A stretch of DNA of 54,113 bases from Candidatus Bathycorpusculum termitum (GTDB lineage: Archaea; Thermoproteota; Bathyarchaeia; Bathyarchaeales; Bathycorpusculaceae), in contig JAIRTW010000050.1 of NCBI GenBank assembly GCA_031254875.1, positions 1-54,113 on the forward strand. The letters run 5' to 3'. The position numbers and the translations under genes were made by a program. Below the pieces are notes generated by a model. It was given only the letters and a program-made list of their open reading frames with translations, had not been told where the DNA came from and ran no database searches. Shown piece by piece: positions 7,854 to 17,333 of this stretch (the stretch's first letter is position 1; every line of letters starts with the position of its first letter).

Positions 7854-10283
7854 ATGAAATATATAAAAAATACACAACAGAAATTTTTAGCATACATAAT
7901 AGCAACACTACTATTAGCATCAATTACATTAGCGGCAATTCCGCCGGCGCTGTCTATCTCCGGTCCAGCGCTATCCGCATCCAGCGGTAGCATTGGTGAC
8001 AAGATAACCGTGTCAGGCACCGACGCACAGCCAGGTAGCCAAATAAACATCTTCTGGGAAAACACAAACCCCCTAAACATGTTGGCTACACTCTACGCTA
8101 GCGGCTCTGGTGCTTATTCAGCTGATATACCCATCCCTGTTGCACCAGCAGGCATATACTACATAATCGTTCAGGATTTCAGCGGCACCGCCGCATCAAT
8201 GTTTACTATCGTTCCAGCGATTACTTTAACTCCAACACAGGGTATACCCAACGACAGTATCCTCATCTCCGGTACAGGATTCGCGGATAGAGCAAACATA
8301 GCCATCAATTCTGGTGCTACCCCGTTTACCACTATTCCCCAAACCATAACAACTGATGCATCAGGATCCTTCTCCGGCGTTTTTAGAGTACCTAACGAAC
8401 CATACGGCCCCTACACCATCCAAGTATCTGACTCCACAAACACTGCATTAGCCACATTCACCATCGGAGCCTCCATCACTATAGACAAACAACAAGGTCC
8501 ATCAGGATCTGTTGTAACTCTATCTGGGAGAGGCTTCGCATCCAGTGCAGATACCGATATAGCTGTAACGATTGATTCATCAGCAATTCCCAAGTTTTTG
8601 CCAATTAAGACATCCGCAGGTGGAACATTCACCGGCCAAATAATCATCCCCACCCTTGCAGTTGGTACCTACCAGATTTCAGCATCAGACGGTAACGTTG
8701 TAGCATCGACTCCCTTTAACGTCACAACCACAAGCAGTATCACGTTATCACCAAATGCAGGTTCTCCAGGCATCCAGACCGTGCGAATTTCAGGCAACGG
8801 CTTCACCGTCAGGGCAGGCACCATCGTCACCGCGCAAATCGGGCCTCTCATCTTGGGTACATACACCACCGACGCAACCGGCGCTTTCACAGGAACATTT
8901 TTGGCTCCAAACCTTTTCCCGAGTGTATACACAGTCACAGCCAAAGACGCCAACGGCTTAACTGCATCCTCTCAATTCCAGATTACCCTAACCGCCCTCG
9001 CAGTAACCCCAACCACCGGAGCAACAGGCACAGCCATCACAGTCACAGGATTCGGTTTCACTGGTAAAACAGCAAACATTACAATTAACAATGCAGTATT
9101 GTCCACAATAGATGTCGGAAGCACATCAACACCTGGAACCCTACTAGGTGGCGGAACCTTTGTTGTACCCACACTTCCAGTGGGAACCTACACAATAACT
9201 GCTACAGACAATGACGGTCTAGTTGCCCAAACCGTATTCAGCATAACCTCTACCAGTGCAGTAACCCTTAGCCCCACAAGCACATCGCCAGATACTACCG
9301 CTAATGTGACAGCGAGATGGTTCCAGCCAAACAGTGAACTTACCTTTACCCTCAGAAATGCAACATGGCACACCGCTGTCAACATGGCCCCTATGGCAGG
9401 TTTTAGTGGCACAACAACCAACGCCGCAGGCGAATACACAGGTATGTTTATGGTTCCCCTAACTTGGGCCTTTGGTAGCTATACACTCAATATTACCGGC
9501 GCAAACGGTTTAACGGCTGAAGTTCCATTCACCGTTTCACCGATGAGCATCACAGTTAACACACGTCAATCGTGGTATGTTCAGGGTGAAACCGGTACCT
9601 TCATTGTCGTAAGCGAATCAGATACACCTGGATCAATCACTCTCACAGATCCTAACGGCTTCACCTTCGGCGTGCTCCCCGTTAACTTGAAAAAGACTGG
9701 CACTGCCTACACAGACCCCTACATAACATTCAGATTGCCTAATGATGCCCCCGTCGGAACTTGGACTTGGACAGCTGACTTCACTGCACATGGCGGATAC
9801 ACAAAGACTGGCTCATTTACAGTCCTCTCAACAGCTCCAATTACCAACCCAAGTGTAACAAGTTCCACGCCCGGTGGCTCTGTCCCAGCTGGCTCATCTG
9901 GATCAACCGGTTCAACTGAAGTAGCAAACACAACTGAATCTCAATCCTCAAATTCAGGAACATCGAGTTCAACCGATTCACCCAATGCAATAGCGGCAAA
10001 CAAACCTAACGCAGAAACAGACACAAATACGGTAACTCAAAGCGAACTCAAAGCCTCTTCCAGCCCAGTAGAAACAGCCGTCAAAACACCAACCGCAACA
10101 AGTTCCGTAGCAATATCCATCGCCTTAGCAGCATTAGCCGCAGTCTCCCTAGCCGGTTTCGCCATATTTAGACTACGGTACCGAGGCGTAAAATCCTCTG
10201 CGGTAGATCAAATCATGATCCGTTGCCAGCAACTCATAAAACGGTTAGTCGCCGACGTTGCTAACATAAAAAAGCTCTTCTAA
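7854..10283 (+). CDS. S-layer-like secreted repeat protein with C-terminal anchor
   Basis: The product is about 809 residues from ATG 7854, chosen because it places a basic n-region and hydrophobic signal peptide (ending near AIPPALS) at the N-terminus; an in-frame ATG at 7803 would add 17 residues. The body is made of about seven repeats of 80-95 residues with the pattern TLSPxxGxPGxxVxISGxGF...IxVxDxxGxxAxxxFxI. These are IPT/TIG-like Ig folds, as in archaeal surface proteins. A Ser/Thr/Gly-rich linker follows (about residues 650-740), probably glycosylated. A single hydrophobic helix (SIALAALAAVSLAGFAIF) and a basic tail then anchor it to the membrane. This is the classic layout of a membrane-anchored surface-layer or adhesive protein. 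The precise role is not known. Confidence 0.82.
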   Translation: MKYIKNTQQKFLAYIIATLLLASITLAAIPPALSISGPALSASSGSIGDKITVSGTDAQPGSQINIFWENTNPLNMLATLYASGSGAYSADIPIPVAPAGIYYIIVQDFSGTAASMFTIVPAITLTPTQGIPNDSILISGTGFADRANIAINSGATPFTTIPQTITTDASGSFSGVFRVPNEPYGPYTIQVSDSTNTALATFTIGASITIDKQQGPSGSVVTLSGRGFASSADTDIAVTIDSSAIPKFLPIKTSAGGTFTGQIIIPTLAVGTYQISASDGNVVASTPFNVTTTSSITLSPNAGSPGIQTVRISGNGFTVRAGTIVTAQIGPLILGTYTTDATGAFTGTFLAPNLFPSVYTVTAKDANGLTASSQFQITLTALAVTPTTGATGTAITVTGFGFTGKTANITINNAVLSTIDVGSTSTPGTLLGGGTFVVPTLPVGTYTITATDNDGLVAQTVFSITSTSAVTLSPTSTSPDTTANVTARWFQPNSELTFTLRNATWHTAVNMAPMAGFSGTTTNAAGEYTGMFMVPLTWAFGSYTLNITGANGLTAEVPFTVSPMSITVNTRQSWYVQGETGTFIVVSESDTPGSITLTDPNGFTFGVLPVNLKKTGTAYTDPYITFRLPNDAPVGTWTWTADFTAHGGYTKTGSFTVLSTAPITNPSVTSSTPGGSVPAGSSGSTGSTEVANTTESQSSNSGTSSSTDSPNAIAANKPNAETDTNTVTQSELKASSSPVETAVKTPTATSSVAISIALAALAAVSLAGFAIFRLRYRGVKSSAVDQIMIRCQQLIKRLVADVANIKKLF

Positions 10284-10286
10284 ACC

Positions 10287-10341
10287 CCTTTTTTCATTTT
10301 TTGTTTGGCTATTTTTTGGTTTTCATTTTTTGTTTGACTAT
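10287..10341 (+). terminator. T-run terminator region with a 22-bp direct repeat
   Basis: Several T-runs follow the S-layer-like gene. A 22-bp unit beginning TTTTCATTTTTTGTTTG occurs twice (10291-10312 and 10320-10341, one mismatch). Oligo-T tracts terminate archaeal RNA polymerase, so this is the likely transcript end. Confidence 0.5.
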
Positions 10342-10570
10342 ATTAGATATTAGTCCAGATTATTATTTTGACGGTTTTATTAGTGTACTATGTAATTTTT
10401 GTGTTTTTATACATCTGTTTTAATCATTTAGTGGCACATATATCAAGTTTAAGAATACAAAAATAATAAGAGCTGCCGTCTATTATCGGCATGCATACAA
10501 CCGTTGGCCACTATGTTGCTTGGGGAAAATTCTAAATGTGAGTTCATACCAAATATGCGGTTGATGATTT

Positions 10571-10972
10571 ATGACTGAAAAAGTAGATCCGATTAAAATT
10601 CACAAAGATGCTAATGCCTTAATGGAAAGCAGCAAATATGCCGAAGCCCGTGACCTCTTTGGCAAAGCGGCTGACCTCTACTACAAAGGCCAGAACTATT
10701 TTGGATCAGCTGAGATGAACTATAAAGCTGGCGAGTGCTCTGCACAACTCAAAGAATATCAAAAAGCAGTAGAATTCTTTACTAAATCCGCCGATATCTC
10801 TTTAGCTAAGGGCTTTGAACGCTATGGCATAAGTGCACTTGAAAATGCCCAAGAGAATCAAAAAACGCTTGGCAACACCAAAGAAGCCGAAGAACTGACC
10901 AAAAAAATCGATGAACTTAACAAAAAACAACAGGAACCCGAAGACGAATCCAGCTTCTCAGTGTTTTCCTAA
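10571..10972 (+). CDS. TPR/SNAP-like helical repeat protein
   Basis: This 133-residue soluble protein is made of helical pairs with the TPR signature: ALMESSKYAEARDLFGKAADLYY, then FGSAEMNYKAGECSAQL, KEYQKAVEFFTKSADIS and a last helix pair up to residue 115. The A/Y/G spacing and the phrase GSAEMNYKAGEC resemble the SNAP subfamily of TPRs. The tail is acidic and low-complexity (EPEDESSFSVFS). It is probably a protein-interaction adaptor in the cytoplasm. It is a single gene with no operon partner, and its role is unknown. Confidence 0.75.
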   Translation: MTEKVDPIKIHKDANALMESSKYAEARDLFGKAADLYYKGQNYFGSAEMNYKAGECSAQLKEYQKAVEFFTKSADISLAKGFERYGISALENAQENQKTLGNTKEAEELTKKIDELNKKQQEPEDESSFSVFS

Positions 10973-11096
10973 CTCTGTTTCCTTTCTTGTTATATTTCTT
11001 TTCAACAATCACACTGACCCGAAAATAGCACACAAAATGTAGCTGAATGGGTAATCGAACAATTCTTAAACATCTCAGTTCACTATTCACATAGAG

Positions 11097-12047
11097 ATGC
11101 CTGATATGGAAACTTGGGATGTTATAATCATAGGCGCCGGTTCAGCAGGTCTATCTGCAGCTATCTATGCAGTACGAAGCGGACTTAAACCACTGGTTTT
11201 AGACGAGAAATTTGCAGGTGGAACAATAGCCAACGCTCCAATAATCGTTAACTATCCCGGGTTCTTAGAAATTAGTGGGTCTGAACTGGCGCAGAAGATG
11301 GCAGATCACGCACGTAAACTTGGTGCAGTTGTTCATGACGTCGAAACCGTAACTGCCCTTAACTTCCAAGGCGAGACTAAAACTGTAATCACCACTGCAA
11401 CCACATACGGTGCTAAAGCCGTCATTATTTCCATGGGTTCCCACTACAAAGAAATCGGTGCAAAAGGCGAAAAAGAATTCCGGGGCCGGGGTGTCAGTTA
11501 TTGCGGCGTTTGTGATGGACCCTTCTTCAAGGGTAAACAGGTTTTGGTGGTCGGTGGAGGAAACTCGGCCTGCATCACAACACTGTACCTCTCAGGTTTA
11601 GTTGCACAGGTTACTGTTGTCCACCGTCGCGGGAGGTTCCGGGCTGAAGAATCGCTTGCAAAAGATGTCGCAAGCAAAATGAACGTTAAAATTCTCTGGA
11701 ACACTGAAATCCAAGAAATCAAAGGTGACAAACAAGTCCGCGCTGTCACCCTGAAAAACAACAAATCGGGGCAGTTCAGTGAAATAGCGGCAGACGCAGT
11801 GTTTATCCAGATCGGTGAAACACCCAACAGCAAACTTGCAGTAGCAAGCGGCGTTGAAATAGACAAACATGGATACATAAAAACCGACATACACCAGCAA
11901 ACAAACCTTGTAGGTGTATTTGCCGCAGGTGACATAACCAATCACCCCATCAAACAGGTTGGTACCGCTGTCGGGCAAGGCATTACAGCGGCACTTGAAG
12001 CATACGCATACATCCGACGCCCATACTACAAAAATGGCGAGTGTTAG
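11097..12047 (+). CDS. trxB: thioredoxin reductase
   Basis: This FAD-dependent enzyme reduces thioredoxin with NAD(P)H. The FAD site GAGSAGLSAAIYA is at the N-terminus, the nucleotide site VVGGGNSA in the middle, and the C-terminal FAD motif GVFAAGDI near the end. The redox pair sits in YCGVCDGPFF, where most family members have CATCDG. At 316 residues it is a normal length. The ATG at 11106 is an alternative start (3 residues shorter). No thioredoxin gene is adjacent. Confidence 0.92.
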   Translation: MPDMETWDVIIIGAGSAGLSAAIYAVRSGLKPLVLDEKFAGGTIANAPIIVNYPGFLEISGSELAQKMADHARKLGAVVHDVETVTALNFQGETKTVITTATTYGAKAVIISMGSHYKEIGAKGEKEFRGRGVSYCGVCDGPFFKGKQVLVVGGGNSACITTLYLSGLVAQVTVVHRRGRFRAEESLAKDVASKMNVKILWNTEIQEIKGDKQVRAVTLKNNKSGQFSEIAADAVFIQIGETPNSKLAVASGVEIDKHGYIKTDIHQQTNLVGVFAAGDITNHPIKQVGTAVGQGITAALEAYAYIRRPYYKNGEC

Positions 12048-12423
12048 CTAACTAAAATAGCGGTATTTTATGATTCTTCGAGCAACCGTGCTAAGCCGTC
12101 ACCAAAGATTTGCTTCGTTTTTGTAGTTTACTAGCGCGTTTGAAGCGGTAGTTAAGGGTACACATGGATGTTCACATTGTTTAGTGGGATGTTTAGGAAA
12201 TTCTGCGCAATAACCCTGATAAAACTTACCAAGATCACAGCATGTAACGACACATAAGCGCACATACACTACACAGTGTGTATCAAGGTTGTTTTTAGTG
12301 TTTTTGTGTAGTCTGTAGTCTCATTTTTGCGTAGTCTGAATTTAGGCAATTAAGTTTATGTTGATGTTTTGGCTGGAAAATTGACGATTTTTGTGTTACG
12401 GTTGCTTTTTGCAACCAGCAAGA
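12048..12423. other. intergenic, no gene recognised
   Basis: No coding frame or RNA gene was recognised between trxB and the nfnA promoter. A short imperfect palindrome (ATACACT...AGTGTGTAT) lies near 12265-12285. Confidence 0.45.
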
Positions 12424-12432
12424 CTTTTATAA
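12424..12432 (+). promoter_or_regulatory. TATA box of nfnAB
   Basis: CTTTTATAA lies about 65 bp before the nfnA ATG. It predicts a start near 12455, followed by a good ribosome-binding site (AGGGAGA) just before the ATG at 12494. Confidence 0.55.
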
Positions 12433-12493
12433 CCAATATATTGCATATACCATTAACCTTACGTGCTGAGCATGTTACTAAGGGAGAACGGAA

Positions 12494-13363
12494 ATGCTGG
12501 GAACCAAGTTGCAAATCAACCAAATTACAGAAAAAGAACAATTAAATTCCGTAATCAAAAAAATCACTATTTACGCCCCTGACATAGCGGCCAAAGCCAA
12601 AGCCGGACAGTTTGTCATCTTTAAAGTCCACGAAGACAGCGAAAGAATTCCCCTCACCATATCATCATGGGATAAAGAAAACCAAACTATCTCACTTATT
12701 TTCCAAGAAATCGGCTTCTCCACCAAAGAGTTGGGTTGTCTAGAGGTAGGGCAAAAAATTCAAAGCGTTGTTGGCCCATTGGGGAATGCTAGTGAAATCA
12801 AAAATTATGGCACTGCTGTTGTTATATGCGGTGGATTGGGCACTGCAGTGGCTTATCCGGTTGCTAAGGCGCTAAAAGAAGCTGGAAACAGGGTTATATC
12901 TATCATGGGTGCCCGCTCAGAAGAGCTCTTTATACTTGAAAAGGAAATGCGTGCAATTTCGGATGAAGTTTATCTTACCTCAGATGATGGCACCAAAGGC
13001 CAAAAGGGCTTTGTAAGTGACGTTTTAAAATCGTTAATTGCGAAAAACTATAAATTTGACATAGCTTTTGCTATTGGACCCCCCATAATGATGAGTGTCA
13101 TAGCAGATATAACTCGTCCATACGGCATCAAAACCATAGCCAGTCTCAACCCCATCATGGTTGATGGGATGGGGATGTGTGGTGCTTGCCGGGTCACCAT
13201 AGATGGCAAAATACAGTTTGCTTGTGTGGATGGCCCTGAATTTGATGCGCATAAAGTTAATTTTAGGGAGCTTATGCAACGGCTCAAAAGCTACTGTGAC
13301 GAAGAAAAGTTTACCCTATCTGTTCAGTCTACTGGAGGAAACTGCCAATGTCACGGCCACTAA
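12494..13363 (+). CDS. nfnA: NfnA-type ferredoxin-NADP oxidoreductase subunit (SudB-like)
   Basis: This is the small FAD/[2Fe-2S] subunit of the NADH-dependent reduced ferredoxin:NADP oxidoreductase family. The ferredoxin-reductase-like FAD domain has IPLTISS (about residues 53-59), and the NAD-binding part has GGLGTAVAYPVAKAL. The C-terminal 2Fe-2S loop is MCGACRV...FACVDGPEFDAHKVNF, ending in a CQCHGH tail. At 289 residues it is typical. It overlaps nfnB by 16 nt, so the two subunits are translated together. In known members the FAD here bifurcates electrons. Whether this copy bifurcates or acts as a sulfide dehydrogenase cannot be read from sequence. Confidence 0.9.
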   Translation: MLGTKLQINQITEKEQLNSVIKKITIYAPDIAAKAKAGQFVIFKVHEDSERIPLTISSWDKENQTISLIFQEIGFSTKELGCLEVGQKIQSVVGPLGNASEIKNYGTAVVICGGLGTAVAYPVAKALKEAGNRVISIMGARSEELFILEKEMRAISDEVYLTSDDGTKGQKGFVSDVLKSLIAKNYKFDIAFAIGPPIMMSVIADITRPYGIKTIASLNPIMVDGMGMCGACRVTIDGKIQFACVDGPEFDAHKVNFRELMQRLKSYCDEEKFTLSVQSTGGNCQCHGH

Positions 13364-14763
13364 ACCCACCCACGAATCGGCTAAAGGCGGTTGAAGCCGC
13401 CAAACAAGAACCCTCAGTTCGTATTAAAAACTTTGAGGAAGTTGTTTTAGGTTACACCGAAGAGCAGGCGCTTGCTGAGGCTTCGCGGTGTCTAAACTGC
13501 AAAGAACCCAAATGTATTGAGGGTTGCCCTGTTGGTGTAGACATCCCTGGATTTATAGAGCTTATTAAACAGAAAAACTATGTTGCCGCTATAGCTAAGA
13601 TCAGAGAACGCAACAGTCTACCCGCCATTTGCGGCCGCGTCTGCCCACAGGAAGAGCAATGCCAAAAAAGCTGTATCCTAACCAAGCGGGGGGAGCCAGT
13701 TTCGATTGGACGGCTGGAACGGTTTGCCGCTGATATCGAGCAGATAAACGGCATCGTGGTTTCGCCGGTTAATGTATCGATGGGTAAAAAAATTGCTGTT
13801 GTCGGCGCAGGGCCAGCCGGTTTAACCGTTGCAGCGGACCTTGCCAAGTTGGGTTATCAAATCACCCTCTTTGAGGCGCTTCACTGTGGCGGCGGGGTTT
13901 TAGTGTATGGCATCCCCGAGTTCCGTCTGCCCAAGCGTATCGTTCAATCTGAAATCGACATCATTACAAAACTTGGCGTGGAATTTCGACCTGATGCTCT
14001 AATCGGCAGAATCTTTACCATAGAAGAATTGTTCGCTAAAGGCTATCAAGCAGTCTTTATCGGCACCGGTGCGGGGTTACCCAAATTTCTCTGTATCCCT
14101 GGTGAAAACCTAAACGGTATCTATAGTGCCAATGAATTTCTCATTCGCGTTAACCTCATGAAATGCTATGACTTCCCCAAAAGTAAAACGCCTATTAAAG
14201 TCGGCAAAAAAGTCGCAGTCATAGGCGGCGGTAACGTAGCTTTGGATTCAGCGCGCTGTGCACTTCGTTTAGGCGCTGAAGAAGTCTCGATAATCTATCG
14301 GCGGACCCGAAACGAAATGCCTGCGCGTCAAGAAGAACTCGAGAATGCAGACGAAGAAGGTATCATCTTTAGGTATCTAACAGCGCCACTCAAATTCAAC
14401 GGTGATGAGGAAGGCAACGTCAAATCCATGGAGACTATTTCGATGCGACTCAGTGACGAAGACGGCTCAGGAAGACGTCATGTCGTTCCAATCGAGAACT
14501 CACAAGCAATCATTGACGTGGATACGGTAATTGTTGCCATCGGACGTACCCCCAACCCTATTATACAATACACAACCCCGGGTCTCAAAACAGAACAAGG
14601 CGGTATCATAGCCAACGATGCATCATTTAAAACCAGTTTGGAAGGCGTTTACGTCGGCGGCGACATAGCAACAGGCGAAGCCACAGTCATCAGCGCAATG
14701 GGTACCGCTAAAATCGCGGCAAAAAGCATCCATGAATATCTCTCAAACTCCAAAAAAAGCTAA
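13348..14763 (+). CDS. nfnB: NfnB/GltD-like NADPH oxidoreductase subunit
   Basis: This is the large partner of the preceding gene. The N-terminal part holds the cysteines for two 4Fe-4S clusters (CLNCKEPKCIEGCP, then CGRVCPQEEQCQKSC). The FAD motif GAGPAGLTVAADLA follows at about residue 152, then the NADP motif IGGGNVALDSARCALRLGAEEV and a closing GGDIATGEATVISAMG. At 471 residues it has the length of GltD, SudA and NfnB. With no large glutamate synthase subunit nearby and with nfnA in front, an Nfn/Sud role is favoured over glutamate synthase. It probably balances NADH, NADPH and ferredoxin pools together with the hydrogenase downstream. Confidence 0.9.
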   Translation: MSRPLNPPTNRLKAVEAAKQEPSVRIKNFEEVVLGYTEEQALAEASRCLNCKEPKCIEGCPVGVDIPGFIELIKQKNYVAAIAKIRERNSLPAICGRVCPQEEQCQKSCILTKRGEPVSIGRLERFAADIEQINGIVVSPVNVSMGKKIAVVGAGPAGLTVAADLAKLGYQITLFEALHCGGGVLVYGIPEFRLPKRIVQSEIDIITKLGVEFRPDALIGRIFTIEELFAKGYQAVFIGTGAGLPKFLCIPGENLNGIYSANEFLIRVNLMKCYDFPKSKTPIKVGKKVAVIGGGNVALDSARCALRLGAEEVSIIYRRTRNEMPARQEELENADEEGIIFRYLTAPLKFNGDEEGNVKSMETISMRLSDEDGSGRRHVVPIENSQAIIDVDTVIVAIGRTPNPIIQYTTPGLKTEQGGIIANDASFKTSLEGVYVGGDIATGEATVISAMGTAKIAAKSIHEYLSNSKKS

Positions 14764-14794
14764 ACAAAAGCCTCTGGCTATGTTTAGCTTTTTT
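14753..14794 (+). terminator. strong intrinsic terminator overlapping the nfnB stop
   Basis: AAAAAAGCTAAAC (14753-14765) pairs perfectly with GTTTAGCTTTTTT (14782-14794). The 16-nt loop contains a second 4-bp stem (AGCC/GGCT). The nfnB stop codon is inside the left arm. The A-tract/T-tract layout would also work on the minus strand. Confidence 0.75.
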
Positions 14795-15255
14795 CTCATG
14801 GTTCCGATGATGCCGTTTTAAATGCCCGATTTACGGCGATTTCGGCGATATTGAAGGGTGCAGTGGGTGATGCGTTTATCCAAAGAACCTGCAGATAACG
14901 ATGGAGTAGCTAAAGAAAATAGATATGTTGACAGCTAAATTCGCTGTTAAGGTTGTGGGTGTATGGACTGACCGCTGGGGACATCAAGCTTGTGCAGTTT
15001 ATGATCCGCCTAGATGGAGGCTTTTGAGGCGTTCGAGCAAGAGCCAGAGCATCTCAAAAGAGTTCTCTTCACTGATACCAAACCAAAACTGTGACTACCC
15101 CTTCTGAAACAATTGCTTTTTTTGAGAAAATACAATAAAATGAGGACTTGCTAAAATAAAACAATAGTATACAGTACTTTCACGATACTTCTTTTTCCCT
15201 TTTTGACATATATACTCCAAATCGGTGTATGTTGGCTACCTATCCACTTTCCCCA
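14795..15255. other. intergenic, no gene recognised
   Basis: This is about 460 bp between the ends of two convergent genes (nfnB plus, aldehyde dehydrogenase minus). A 60-codon plus-strand frame at 14925 has no recognisable features and was not called. Confidence 0.45.
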
Positions 15256-17070
15256 CTAAAGTATGTCTTGCTTTTTATTCGTGTTTGTGTCGATCAGTTG
15301 ATTTACACTTTTTAAAAATTTCTCTCCTGGTTCCCTATAGTTTCCTCTTTCGTGGATCGCTTGTTTTGCCAAAGAAATCATTTCTTGGATTCGAACGGTT
15401 TCTTCTTCGGTAAGTATATTTTTGTTTCTTTTCTCTATTAATTTAATTGCTCCTTCCAAAAATTTTGGATTAGCAATAAGATCTGTTCGATATTTTACTT
15501 TAAATTTTTTCTGCACACCGTATCTGTGATTATAGTCGGTGCTTAAATACATCTTCATTATTTTTTCCCGGTTTTTGGCAACTTGTTTAATATTCATCAA
15601 ATTGTATATTCCTACGTTTTCATCACCTGAACCGCGTCCCCAAGAACCGCCGGGAAGCGTGAAGGCAGGTGTGAGAAAGTTGCGAAGACCGCCTATTGCA
15701 CCTTGCGTAGCAGGAGTACCCTCTAGGATTCGACAAGTTTTCATCCTGTTTACAAACTTTTTCATTTTTGCTTTCGCTTGTTTAGTAGACGTATTTATGT
15801 ATATTGAAGATGTATGTCCCATACCGCCGCCCTCAATCATTTTGTCAGCTATGTCAAGTGCTTTTCCGAAATTATTTGCTCTATACATGGCAAGCACAGG
15901 CGAAAGTTTTTCACGTGCGAACGGTTCTTTAGAAAAATCTGTGCTCTCTACTTCAGCTATGAGAATTTTCGTGTTTTCTTTGACTTTTATCCCGGACCAT
16001 TCAGCGATTGTTTCAGCTGACCGCCCGACTACATCAGGGTTTAAAAATGCTCCATCTTTTGTCATGAATTCCCTAACTTTTTTTGCTTCATCAGGGGTTA
16101 AAAAATGACATTCTTGTTGTATAAACTCTTCCTTGATTTTATCATACACATTATCTAAAGCTATAACAGATTGTTCAGATGCACAAATCATCCCGTTATC
16201 AAATGTTTTAGACTCAATAATTGAACTGACAGCCGAACGAATAACGCGTGTAGCCGCTTTATCGTCAAGACCGGTGATAACACTGTCATCAATAATAGCT
16301 GGAGTGTTTCCCGGACCCACACCAATAGCAGGTGTACCACTGGTATATGCAGAATCTACCATTGCATTACCTCCTGTTGCGAGTATAAAATCTGAACACC
16401 TCATAAGCGCTTGGGTAAGCTCAACACTTGGATTATCAATCCAGTCCAGAATCTCCTCAGGTGCTCCTGCTTTTACCGCAGCTTCAAGCACTATTTTTAC
16501 TGCTCCAATGGTGGACTCTTTCGCACTTGGATGAGGGCTAAATATCATACCATTACGCGTTTTAAGCGCAAGCAGGGCTTTAAATATCGCTGTAGAGGTT
16601 GGATTAGTTGTAGGGATGACAGCGGCAATAAGGCCTTTAGGTTCTGCTACATATGAGATGCCAAAAGTTTTATTATCCTCTACAATGCCACAAGTTTTTG
16701 CATTTTTATATAAATTATAAATATACTCAGCCGCTAAACGATTCTTTGCCGTTTTGTGCTCTACAACACCCCTCTTGGTGTCTTTAATTGCCCACTCAGC
16801 AAGATAAACGCTCTGCTCAAGTGCAGCAATCGCGGCGGCATGAAAAATCTTGTCCACTTTAGATTGAGAAAATTTGGCATATTTCTTTTGTGCCGTTCTA
16901 ACCCGATCAATCTTCGGTTTTAGCTCCACTTTTGCCGCTTTTAACATCTGGGTAGCTTTTAACATTTTGACTGCTTCTAACGCCTCCTCTGGTTTTAACC
17001 CTAACAAATTTGCTGCTTCTAACATTTTATTATCAATCACAGAGGGTTCTTGTTTTAACATTTTACTCAC
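15256..17070 (-). CDS. CoA-acylating aldehyde dehydrogenase, AdhE N-terminal-domain type, stand-alone
   Basis: Predicted to interconvert acetyl-CoA + NADH with acetaldehyde. The ALDH fold is clear: IPTTNPTSTAIFKALLALKTRN (cofactor/CoA region), GGNAMVDSAY, the catalytic cysteine in DNGMICASEQS (C296), GGMGHTSSIY, and the GSWGRGS...ENVGIYNLMNIK ending seen in the ALDH half of AdhE. It lacks the iron alcohol-dehydrogenase half. Instead it has about 50 extra N-terminal residues rich in MLKA/EAVKML helices and a basic tail of about 90 residues. At 604 residues it is longer than EutE/PduP-type enzymes (about 460). It is transcribed away from the hydrogenase operon and shares an upstream motif with it. 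No alcohol dehydrogenase lies in the window. A GAAGTGAG sequence precedes the ATG. Confidence 0.88.
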   Translation of the reverse strand: MSKMLKQEPSVIDNKMLEAANLLGLKPEEALEAVKMLKATQMLKAAKVELKPKIDRVRTAQKKYAKFSQSKVDKIFHAAAIAALEQSVYLAEWAIKDTKRGVVEHKTAKNRLAAEYIYNLYKNAKTCGIVEDNKTFGISYVAEPKGLIAAVIPTTNPTSTAIFKALLALKTRNGMIFSPHPSAKESTIGAVKIVLEAAVKAGAPEEILDWIDNPSVELTQALMRCSDFILATGGNAMVDSAYTSGTPAIGVGPGNTPAIIDDSVITGLDDKAATRVIRSAVSSIIESKTFDNGMICASEQSVIALDNVYDKIKEEFIQQECHFLTPDEAKKVREFMTKDGAFLNPDVVGRSAETIAEWSGIKVKENTKILIAEVESTDFSKEPFAREKLSPVLAMYRANNFGKALDIADKMIEGGGMGHTSSIYINTSTKQAKAKMKKFVNRMKTCRILEGTPATQGAIGGLRNFLTPAFTLPGGSWGRGSGDENVGIYNLMNIKQVAKNREKIMKMYLSTDYNHRYGVQKKFKVKYRTDLIANPKFLEGAIKLIEKRNKNILTEEETVRIQEMISLAKQAIHERGNYREPGEKFLKSVNQLIDTNTNKKQDIL

Positions 17071-17128
17071 TTCAATCTTTATTCATTTTTGGTCTCTCTG
17101 TAATAAAAATTGCCGTCTCAAACCTGAT

Positions 17129-17141
17129 GTCTTGTACCAAA
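17129..17141 (-). promoter_or_regulatory. shared upstream motif, aldehyde dehydrogenase copy
   Basis: Read on the minus strand this is TTTGGTACAAGAC, 59 nt before the ATG at 17070. It is preceded by GTGAATTAC, nearly the same as the flank of the hydrogenase copy. It is a candidate operator or core-promoter element. Confidence 0.55.
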
Positions 17142-17299
17142 GTAATTCACCTCTTAATAATACGTATTACGAATTATGATTGACCATCCAAACCGATTGG
17201 TAGCTACCCGGCCCCCTCAGGCCACAAACGCCTAACAAAAGCCATAACCGGCGCCTAAGCATCCACAAATTCAAAACCCCCTGAAGACAACAATATGCC

Positions 17300-17333
17300 A
17301 AACAATAAAATCATCCAAACAATAAAATCATCC
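17300..17333 (+). repeat. 17-nt tandem duplication
   Basis: The unit AAACAATAAAATCATCC occurs twice back to back, and a partial third (AAACA) follows. This is minor slippage in intergenic DNA. Confidence 0.6.

Noticed and set aside
14925-15107. 60-codon plus-strand frame after nfnB
   Set aside because: No ribosome-binding site, no promoter and no recognisable motif.
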